Source: JAAXQD01 sp035529735
GTDB lineage: Bacteria > Desulfobacterota > Desulfobacteria > Desulfobacterales > UBA11574
Length of the DNA stretch: 12,169 nt
Assembly: GCA_035529735.1 (NCBI GenBank)
Contig: DATKWE010000122.1
Span: 1-12,169 of the forward strand
Direction: 5' to 3'
A program made the translations under genes and the position numbers. This document shows positions 1 to 4,853 of this stretch, in pieces. The number at the start of each line of letters is the position of its first letter. Positions within the stretch are counted from its first letter, which is position 1. The notes under the pieces were generated by a model that saw only the letters and a program-made list of their open reading frames with translations, had not been told where the DNA came from and did not search any database.

Positions 1-825
1 GCCGTTGAACAGGCATGCAAGGGGATAGAGCTCGTCTTTCACGTTGCAGCCAAACCCGGTGTTTGGGGAAATTACGCTGATTATTACCGAACCAATGTCG
101 CAGGGACTCAACATGTGATCGACGCCTGTAAAAAGCATGGCGTTTTACGGCTTGTTTACACGAGCTCCCCCAGTGTGGTCTTTGACGGCACGGACATGGA
201 AGGGTTGGACGAATCCGTCCCTTATCCTGAAAAATTTCATGCCCACTACCCGAAAACCAAGGCAATGGCAGAACAGCTTGTCATAAAGGCCGCAGACAAA
301 GACCTGATGACCATCACATTGAGACCCCACTTGATATGGGGCCCTAAAGACAATCACCTGGTGCCGAGGATTATTGAAAGAGCCGGACGTCTTGTGAGGG
401 TCGGCAGCGGAAAAAACCTTGTGGACACCATCTACATAGACAACGCTGCCGAAGCCCATGTTCTGGCCGCTGACCGGCTGAAGGAGAACCCCGGACTTTC
501 GGGGAAGGTTTATTTCATAAGCCAGGACGACCCGGTTCCTTTATGGGACATGGTCAACGATATTTTAAAAACAGCAGGGCACCCTCCGGTTAAGCGGGCA
601 ATTCCCCGAAAAATAGCATGGCTGATGGGCGCTCTGTTCGAAGTTGTCTTTAAAATGTTCAGGATCCGCGGAGAACCTCAAATGACGCGTTTTCTTGCGG
701 ACGATCTTGCAACAGCCCACTGGTTCGATATCCGTGCCGCCAAAAAAGATCTGGGGTACGCGCCAACAATATCCATAAAAGAAGGGCTCAGCCGCCTTGA
801 ACAGTGGCTTCAGAACAGATACTGA
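1..825 (+). CDS. oleD: OleD-like 2-alkyl-3-oxoalkanoate reductase (3-beta-HSD/SDR family), 5' end outside window
   Basis: The reading frame is open from base 1, so the gene is cut by the window edge; 274 residues are visible and the N-terminal GxxGxxG NAD(P)-binding loop is missing. Seen: FHVAAKPGVWG near residues 14-24, YTSSPSVVF at 53-61, the catalytic YxxxK pair at Y83/K87 (HYPKTKA), LRPHLIWGP, YIDNAAEAH and a C-terminal LGYAPTISIKEGL segment. This is an extended short-chain dehydrogenase of the 3-beta-hydroxysteroid dehydrogenase group. The run of motifs is what I know from OleD, which reduces 2-alkyl-3-ketoalkanoate to the beta-hydroxy acid before OleC/OleB make the olefin. OleABC would be expected upstream, outside this window, so the OleD label rests on the protein alone. 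A sterol dehydrogenase-like or other NAD-dependent epimerase role is the alternative. No clear terminator follows. Confidence 0.72.
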   Translation, partial: AVEQACKGIELVFHVAAKPGVWGNYADYYRTNVAGTQHVIDACKKHGVLRLVYTSSPSVVFDGTDMEGLDESVPYPEKFHAHYPKTKAMAEQLVIKAADKDLMTITLRPHLIWGPKDNHLVPRIIERAGRLVRVGSGKNLVDTIYIDNAAEAHVLAADRLKENPGLSGKVYFISQDDPVPLWDMVNDILKTAGHPPVKRAIPRKIAWLMGALFEVVFKMFRIRGEPQMTRFLADDLATAHWFDIRAAKKDLGYAPTISIKEGLSRLEQWLQNRY

Positions 826-920
826 GTGCCCGATGAATTGCTTACGCTCACAATTTCAGTACGCTGCAGCTGAGACGGAATGTTATTCTGAGAAAGGCTA
901 TAGAAAGGGGTTTATCGACT

Positions 921-1433
921 ATGAAACTGACCGATCTTTTACCACTTGAGAAATGGAAAGCGCTCGAGAAAGACGTCACCCGAAGATCCAACCTCGATGC
1001 GAACGTTTTCAATACGGACGGCATCCGGATAACAGATTATAAAAATTGGGCAAACAGGCTATGCCCTGCCATTAAGGCTACGGACAAGGGACAGAGTTAT
1101 ATCTGCGCGGTTGCCCACATGAATCTTGCAGCCCAGGCAAAGCAAACCGGAAAAAGCCTCATCGAAGAATGTGATGCAGGACTGTTAAAGATCGTTGTTC
1201 CTATTTTCGTAAACGATGAATTTCTGGGTGCATTTGGCGCCTGTGGGGTGTTGCCGGCTGAAGGCGAAGTCGACCCGTTTCTGATCAACATGACCACCGG
1301 GATTGATGAACAGGAAATTGAAAGGCTTTCAGCGGATATCGCGACAATTACATCTGACAAGGCTCAATCTATTGCCACGTACATTGAAGAAAAAATCGGC
1401 GGAATTGTCAGCGATTTTGTAAAAAGCACATGA
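921..1433 (+). CDS. Stand-alone PocR-type sensory domain protein
   Basis: This 170-residue soluble protein is almost entirely one PocR ligand-binding domain (Pfam PocR). Seen: the conserved cysteines C48 (LCPA), C62, C84 (EECDAG) and C108, the CDAGLLKIVVPI stretch at 84-95 and FLGAFGACG at 101-109. In better known proteins this domain sits in front of an AraC-type helix-turn-helix or a histidine kinase and senses small hydrocarbon derivatives such as 1,3-propanediol. Here no DNA-binding or kinase part is present, so it probably acts as a ligand or redox sensor through a partner protein. The start is supported by an AAAGGGG ribosome-binding site at 904-910, ten bases before ATG. It lies 95 bp after oleD on the same strand. 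I see no convincing promoter, so read-through from oleD is possible. Family assignment is firm, function is inference. Confidence 0.8.
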   Translation: MKLTDLLPLEKWKALEKDVTRRSNLDANVFNTDGIRITDYKNWANRLCPAIKATDKGQSYICAVAHMNLAAQAKQTGKSLIEECDAGLLKIVVPIFVNDEFLGAFGACGVLPAEGEVDPFLINMTTGIDEQEIERLSADIATITSDKAQSIATYIEEKIGGIVSDFVKST

Positions 1434-1504
1434 ATCTTTCCGCTGTCCTGAAAAGCGGGATTTCCGCTGTCCGCCAACACGCTACGGGGTAGTCAAGCAA
1501 ACCC

Positions 1505-1549
1505 GAACAAAAAAAAGGCATCCCATCCTTGTTTCGATGAAATGCCTTT
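1505..1549 (-). terminator. Rho-independent terminator of the cold-shock gene
   Basis: Read on the minus strand, an 8-bp perfect stem (1542-1549 pairing with 1514-1521, AAAGGCAT/ATGCCTTT) is followed by an uninterrupted T run over 1516-1509. The 20-base loop contains a further 4-bp pairing (1524-1527 with 1536-1539). It begins 21 bases after the csp stop codon, as expected for its terminator. It could also stop transcripts arriving from the PocR gene, though the plus-strand side has no long T run. Confidence 0.7.
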
Positions 1550-1570
1550 GATATTCTGATGTTTAGGAAA

Positions 1571-1771
1571 CTAAGCTTTTTGGACGTTCTTGGCCGCCGG
1601 TCCCCGGTCGCTTTCTTCCACCTCAAAAGTCACCCTTTCTCCTTCAGCAAGGGTCTTAAACCCATCCATACCAATGGAAGAAAAATGTACAAAAATGTCC
1701 GTCCCGTCCTCGCGTTCGATGAATCCAAATCCCTTTTTATCACTAAACCACTTCACAATCCCCTCTGCCAT
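1571..1771 (-). CDS. Cold-shock domain protein (CspA family)
   Basis: This is a 66-residue single cold-shock domain protein of the usual length. RNP1 (KGFGFIE, residues 13-19) and RNP2 (DIFVHFS, 25-31) are both intact, along with the N-terminal GIVKWF strand and the C-terminal GPAAKNV. Family members form a five-stranded OB-fold beta-barrel, bind single-stranded RNA and DNA, and act as RNA chaperones or antiterminators in the cytoplasm. The start is fixed by a near-perfect Shine-Dalgarno sequence (GAAGGAGGTC, 1787-1778) just upstream. The gene stands alone with its own terminator and a long leader containing a hairpin, which is typical of post-transcriptionally regulated csp genes. Whether it is cold-induced or constitutive cannot be seen. 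Confidence 0.96.
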   Translation of the reverse strand: MAEGIVKWFSDKKGFGFIEREDGTDIFVHFSSIGMDGFKTLAEGERVTFEVEESDRGPAAKNVQKA

Positions 1772-1805
1772 AGTTCTGACCTCCTTCTAAATACTTTCAA
1801 TGTTA

Positions 1806-1822
1806 GACCTGAGCTTCAGGTC
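1806..1822 (-). promoter_or_regulatory. Leader hairpin upstream of the cold-shock gene
   Basis: A 7-bp perfect inverted repeat (GACCTGA at 1806-1812, TCAGGTC at 1816-1822) with a 3-base loop lies about 35 bases upstream of the csp start codon, inside the probable 5' leader. Long structured leaders are known to control csp mRNA stability and translation. That role here is inference; a protein-binding operator is the alternative. Confidence 0.45.
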
Positions 1823-1911
1823 GTCACGCTGGCAAAGGTGAAAGTTCCTTCAGAGCGAAATCGACCCGTAAAAAACCGCATGGCCCCCAACTAAAAAAAC
1901 GATCAGTTTTT

Positions 1912-1940
1912 CTCATCTCAAACGACAAAGCAAATGTCAA
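1912..1940 (-). promoter_or_regulatory. Possible sigma-70 promoter for the cold-shock gene
   Basis: On the minus strand a perfect -35 hexamer TTGACA (1940-1935) is followed, after 17 bases, by a poor -10 (GATGAG, 1917-1912). It would give a leader of roughly 130 bases, fitting csp genes. The weak -10 keeps confidence low. Nothing else of note was found between 1823 and 2048 apart from A/T-rich runs. Confidence 0.3.
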
Positions 1941-2048
1941 GGCAAAATAGTTTTTGGAACGATTTTTGGATAGGACTCTTTTCAAAACCGGAGGATCTGA
2001 TGGTAACACTGTTTTTCGGGGCGTTCATGGGGTTGGCGCCGCTCAGGA

Positions 2049-2056
2049 ATCAAACC
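2049..2056. repeat. Left copy of 8-bp target-site duplication (ATCAAACC)
   Basis: ATCAAACC directly precedes the left terminal inverted repeat at 2057 and is repeated exactly at 2303-2310, directly after the right one. The pair of direct repeats abutting inverted termini is the signature of transposition. Confidence 0.8.
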
Positions 2057-2302
2057 GTACGTGTTCAGGGGGTGTGCTTTCCTGTGTAACGATACCTGCC
2101 CGCTCGTGCCTCGCATGGCAGGCGGGTTGGCGGAGTGGCTTCGTTATTTCAATGACTTAGCAGTGGGGGAGACCACGGCTCCCGCATGTTCTTCGCGGGA
2201 GAACGCGGAGGGGGCAGGAATGCCACCGCTGCTAAGTCATTGAAATAACCAGACACGTAGACGTCAAAGTGAAGCGGGGGAGCGCACCCCCTGAACACGT
2301 AC
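2057..2302. mobile_element. MITE-like non-autonomous transposable element, 246 bp
   Basis: The ends are 22-bp terminal inverted repeats, 2057-2078 and 2281-2302, beginning GTACGTGTTCAGGGGG and matching at 21 of 22 positions. The one difference would still pair as G:U in RNA. The element is flanked by the exact 8-bp direct repeat ATCAAACC (2049-2056 and 2303-2310). It contains no credible coding sequence, so it would need a transposase supplied in trans. Inside it lies a second, longer inverted repeat (2143-2169 with 2223-2249), smaller hairpins at 2099-2126 (imperfect) and 2179-2201, and a G5/C5 hairpin at 2276-2291 that could compete with the right terminus. An 8-bp duplication occurs in several IS families (for example IS66, ISL3, IS1595); I cannot tell which one mobilises this element. 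The insertion touches the stop codon of the 2304-3083 gene without changing its protein, because the duplicated target restores it. Confidence 0.82.
2143..2249. repeat. Long internal inverted repeat (cruciform-capable) within the MITE
   Basis: The arms 2143-2163 and 2229-2249 are perfectly complementary over 21 bp (GTTATTTCAATGACTTAGCA plus one base). Pairing continues inward with one wobble and one mismatch to about 27 bp. Between the arms sits another hairpin, CTCCCGC (2179-2185) with GCGGGAG (2195-2201), around a 9-base loop. No duplication flanks these arms, so this looks like an internal part of the 246-bp element, not a nested insertion. In RNA it would form a strong extended hairpin able to affect transcripts leaving the 2304-3083 gene. 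Confidence 0.75.
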
Positions 2303-2310
2303 ATCAAACC
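2303..2310. repeat. Right copy of 8-bp target-site duplication (ATCAAACC)
   Basis: Exact copy of 2049-2056. Read on the minus strand it is GGTTTGAT, which contains the last codon (Val) and the TGA stop of the neighbouring membrane-protein gene, so the gene end was the insertion target. Confidence 0.8.
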
Positions 2311-3083
2311 TTTGCATCGGATTTTTCTTCCGGATCATATTCCAGTTGAAGGGGAATATGATCGGTTTTATCGTACGCCAACTGCATGCGGTATTTTTTG
2401 ATTTCCGTCTGACTGTCTATGGTTTTTTTGGCCAGAAGATACCTTAAATATATCATCCATATGATCAGACCCAAAAAAATGACGGCAACAGATAAGAAGA
2501 TCCACTTGTATCGGGTCACCGTTTCGGTGCCCACTCGACCCAGATAGACGATTAAATCGGGGATGACCCAGTATAAAAATACCGTCAGGAATACCAGAAA
2601 GCCGATGGCAAAGATGTTAAATCTGCTGATGGCCACAATGATCTTTTCAAACCGGTATTCGTATTCTTTTTCTTTTAAATCAGGATCATGGGGGATTTTT
2701 TCTTCATTATAAAAAAGAGACTGATATGTGCGGACAAAAAATGCAAACAGAAGCATTGCACCGACCGGTATGCCCACAGCAGCAACAAACCAGGCTCTGA
2801 AAGGAAACGGACGATCCTTGGTTACCAGTTTGACCTGATACTGTTCGAATGGACCAAATGTTTTTTCAAAATAATATTTATTGAACTCGCTGAGATTTTG
2901 ACCGTCTGTTTCATGTACCACGTTCCCCTTGGCATCGAACACTTGCAGCCACGATTTCCGGCCGGATTTCATTGCCGCAACCGCAAAAATTTCGAGCTCA
3001 ATTAAAAAAAGAACCACTAAAATGATGATAAAAAGCATCCTGTTTTCTCTCAGGAGAGCCATTGTGTTCTTTTGTTTTGACAT
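2304..3083 (-). CDS. Unassigned four-helix membrane protein with an extracytoplasmic loop
   Basis: I do not recognise a named family for this 259-residue protein. Hydrophobic segments lie near residues 15-37, 96-118, 153-180 and 193-215. Between the first and second is a polar stretch of about 58 residues (WLQVFDAKGNVVHETDG and on) that would lie outside the membrane. Between the second and third is a charged segment (118-150, EKEYEYRFEK) that would lie inside, and the C-terminal tail (216-259) is acidic and probably cytoplasmic. Start: ATG with CAGGGA seven bases upstream. It reads in the same direction as the cytochrome c3 gene, 364 bp further upstream, and may share a redox or signalling role. 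The gap is large enough for a separate promoter, so that link is only suggestive. Its stop codon sits in the target duplication of the adjacent MITE. Confidence 0.8.
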   Translation of the reverse strand: MSKQKNTMALLRENRMLFIIILVVLFLIELEIFAVAAMKSGRKSWLQVFDAKGNVVHETDGQNLSEFNKYYFEKTFGPFEQYQVKLVTKDRPFPFRAWFVAAVGIPVGAMLLFAFFVRTYQSLFYNEEKIPHDPDLKEKEYEYRFEKIIVAISRFNIFAIGFLVFLTVFLYWVIPDLIVYLGRVGTETVTRYKWIFLSVAVIFLGLIIWMIYLRYLLAKKTIDSQTEIKKYRMQLAYDKTDHIPLQLEYDPEEKSDAKV

Positions 3084-3447
3084 CTTATTTTCCCTGTGAG
3101 GCCATAAAGCTTCCGCTCAATTAGGGTTAGAGTGTATGGGTCGTAATTGTTTGAGCGGTCGGGGAGTTTTTATTATTAGGTTTTATTGATCAGCCTCTGG
3201 CTCGGAGAGCCTACGCCTCGGAGAGCGGAATGGACGATCTTTCTTAAAAAGCGTGTACTGTTTGAGTGTATTCGGAATTGATAGAAAGAACAGACCCATG
3301 CCGAAATACTGTCATTGTATGAGACTGCCTGTCGCGAAACGAATTTATTGTTTTTTATATGGGAATCCGTGTTTTCTTTAAAAGGATAATTTCCGTATTT
3401 TGGGCGTTATATGCGCCGGTAAAAAAGACGTGGCGATACCGTCGAAA
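3084..3447. other. Non-coding gap between cytochrome c3 and membrane-protein genes
   Basis: No gene is supported in these 364 bases. Two small structures are visible. One is an 8-bp inverted repeat, CCGCTCAA (3113-3120) with TTGAGCGG (3151-3158), about 30-70 bases upstream of the 2304-3083 gene start and so placed like an operator or leader hairpin. The other is a direct repeat, CTCGGAGAGC at 3201-3210 and 3217-3226 (16-bp period), whose first copy lies in a small palindrome (GGCTC GGA GAGCC). No strong terminator for the cytochrome gene is seen; a weak GGCG/CGCC pairing occurs near 3401-3415. Confidence 0.5.
3113..3158. repeat. 8-bp inverted repeat upstream of the membrane-protein gene
   Basis: CCGCTCAA (3113-3120) and TTGAGCGG (3151-3158) are exact inverted copies separated by 30 bases, in the promoter/leader region of the minus-strand gene starting at 3083. 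It may be a regulator site or an mRNA hairpin; with 8 bp a chance origin cannot be excluded. Confidence 0.4.
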
Positions 3448-3945
3448 CTATTCTTTGGGATGACACTCATTGCAACTGGTCGGACCGGTTTTGGGCAGCT
3501 CTTTTTTAGCGGCCAGGTACACGCTTTCCAGTCTTTTTCTTTGGACTTTGATTTCTTTGTGACACCCGATACAGTTTTGATGATAGGCATATTTGTAATA
3601 CTTTATGCCCTCTTCCGTATAAACCAGATATTTTGTCGGGCGTTTTGGCGCTTTAAGGAGATCATGACAGTCTGATGTTGTACAGTTGGCGATTTTGGCA
3701 TTTGCTTCCCACTTGTGATGACATCTTCGGCAATCAAAAATAAGATGTTTGGCATGATTGAATTCAACCGAAGATTTCTTTTGCTCGACCGAGGGATCTG
3801 GTTTCAGATCAATAACACCCATGGGGACACACATATCCTCAAGGGCCGCTTTAGGTTCGCTTTTATCTTGTCCGGCTACGTTCAGCACCAATCCAAAAAC
3901 GAAAACCATCACCAAACACAGTATCCCCATTTGTATTCTGTACAT
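3448..3945 (-). CDS. Periplasmic tetraheme cytochrome c3 (class III)
   Basis: This 165-residue precursor has a signal peptide (about residues 1-25, ending near NVAGQ). Four heme-binding motifs are visible: C72RRCH, C88TTSDCH (four-residue spacing), C125IGCH and C158NECH. The pattern FNHAKH (H64, H67), the CHH in motif 1 (H77) and H122 match the sixth-ligand histidines of tetraheme cytochrome c3, giving bis-histidine coordination. Class III cytochromes shuttle low-potential electrons between periplasmic hydrogenases or formate dehydrogenases and membrane complexes in sulfate reducers. An oddity is that motif 4 is CX2CH, whereas many c3 proteins have CX4CH there. The start is supported by GAGGAGG in the leader (3960-3950 region). 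No partner enzyme is encoded in the window. Family assignment is confident; physiological partner unknown. Confidence 0.9.
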   Translation of the reverse strand: MYRIQMGILCLVMVFVFGLVLNVAGQDKSEPKAALEDMCVPMGVIDLKPDPSVEQKKSSVEFNHAKHLIFDCRRCHHKWEANAKIANCTTSDCHDLLKAPKRPTKYLVYTEEGIKYYKYAYHQNCIGCHKEIKVQRKRLESVYLAAKKELPKTGPTSCNECHPKE

Positions 3946-4007
3946 CCTCTTCCTCCTCGTGAATAAACAATAAATTGAATTAGTATATTTTATTGATGAT
4001 TTCCATG

Positions 4008-4037
4008 CCCCCTAGAGCGTTTTTCGCTTATTGGGGG
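4008..4037. promoter_or_regulatory. Hairpin/operator candidate between divergent cytochrome c3 and PPC genes
   Basis: CCCCC (4008-4012) pairs with GGGGG (4033-4037) and, inside, AGCG (4016-4019) pairs with CGCT (4025-4028) around a T5 loop. It lies in the shared upstream region of two divergent genes, just beyond a TATACT hexamer (minus strand, 3987-3982) that could be the -10 of the cytochrome gene, where no good -35 is found. An activator-type site is possible but unproven. Confidence 0.35.
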
Positions 4038-4059
4038 GTATATTCTTTGAAAAAGCGGA

Positions 4060-4088
4060 TTACATTGAATTAAAAAAGTACTTATGCT
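4060..4088 (+). promoter_or_regulatory. Possible sigma-70 promoter for the PPC/DUF296 gene
   Basis: TTACAT (4060-4065), 17 bases, TATGCT (4083-4088) in an A/T-rich stretch about 125 bases upstream of the chosen ATG. Both hexamers are imperfect. Confidence 0.3.
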
Positions 4089-4214
4089 AAATAAATGAGA
4101 AAATTTCAATGAAAAAATGGCAATATGGATTTTTTTTTTAGATTATATGATTACCCCCCAAAGAACCCGTTGCCAGCCGACATCAAACCCCACCCTATTG
4201 AAAGGAAAAGATTT

Positions 4215-4658
4215 ATGAAATATTCATTGGCACAGCAAGGGCGAATTTTTGTGATACGTCTCGAAGATGGCGATATTGTCCACGAAGAAATTGAAAAACT
4301 TGCGCGGGAACAGTCCATAAAAGCCGCGGCCTTGATTATTATTGGCGGTGCTGCAGAAAATAGCACGCTGATTGTGGGCCCGGACCAGGGAATCGAAACG
4401 CCGATCAATCCAATGGAGCACATCCTTGATAATGTGCACGAAATCGCCGGAACCGGGACATTGTTTCCGGATGACGAAGGCAACCCTTCCCTTCATATGC
4501 ATATTGCCTGCGGCAGAAACGCATCGACCGTGACCGGTTGCATCAGAAACGGTGTAAAGGTCTGGCATATCATGGAAGCGATACTTTTTGAACTCATCGA
4601 CACAACCGGGGTTCGGATTCTCGATTCTCAATTGGGGTTCAAACTGCTTGCGCCCTAA
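4215..4658 (+). CDS. PPC domain (DUF296) protein
   Basis: This is a 147-residue protein that is one PPC (plant and prokaryote conserved, DUF296) domain. Seen: the FVIRLEDGD beginning (12-20), AALIIIGGAAENSTL (38-52), the histidine motif PSLHMHIACG (91-100, H94 and H96) and TGCIRNGVKVWHIMEA (107-122). Prokaryotic members are small trimers, commonly annotated as DNA-binding proteins although the biochemical role of the bacterial forms is unclear. The frame can be extended upstream to 4125, but AAAGGAAA (4201-4208) seven bases before the ATG at 4215 and the domain start support the shorter form. It has GCI where many members have GGHL, so it belongs to a variant subgroup. It is divergent from cytochrome c3, and a separate promoter precedes the downstream RNase gene. 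Confidence 0.85.
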   Translation: MKYSLAQQGRIFVIRLEDGDIVHEEIEKLAREQSIKAAALIIIGGAAENSTLIVGPDQGIETPINPMEHILDNVHEIAGTGTLFPDDEGNPSLHMHIACGRNASTVTGCIRNGVKVWHIMEAILFELIDTTGVRILDSQLGFKLLAP

Positions 4659-4774
4659 GTTGAAGCCCCCTCCATCCCCTTGAAGCGAGACCGGGAACCT
4701 CCGACGGCATAGAATGCATTGTGATTCCATATGGTTAACATCTGACACCGGCCAACGTGACCGTGGTTTTAACC

Positions 4775-4803
4775 TTGACACTCATGGGCCGTTCCCATAT
4801 GTT
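4775..4803 (+). promoter_or_regulatory. Sigma-70-type promoter for the beta-CASP RNase / EamA / AlkD group
   Basis: A perfect TTGACA (4775-4780), a 17-base spacer and TATGTT (4798-4803) would start transcription near 4810, giving a leader of about 45 bases before the ATG at 4854. This is the best promoter match in the window. Confidence 0.5.
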
Positions 4804-4853
4804 CCCGTAGATCATCAACCGTTTAACCTTTTTTCCAGGAAGGATAGTTTGCA

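Noticed and set aside
1440..1468. Hairpin AGCGG/CCGCT just after the PocR gene as its terminator
   Set aside because: The stem is only 5 bp and no T run follows; the repeated CCGCTGTCC allows alternative pairings.
2120..2165. A tRNA-like stretch (GGCGGAGTGGC) inside the MITE
   Set aside because: No T-arm GGTTC-type sequence, acceptor pairing or anticodon arm follows; the sequence is explained by the inverted repeats.
2057..2302. The element as an integron attC site, CRISPR remnant or retron RNA
   Set aside because: There are no integrase, Cas or reverse transcriptase genes nearby, no regular repeat-spacer pattern, and the ends carry a target duplication typical of transposition.
4224..4781. 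A 185-codon minus-strand frame over the PPC gene
   Set aside because: It covers the PPC coding sequence in antisense, lacks a ribosome-binding site and shows no family features.
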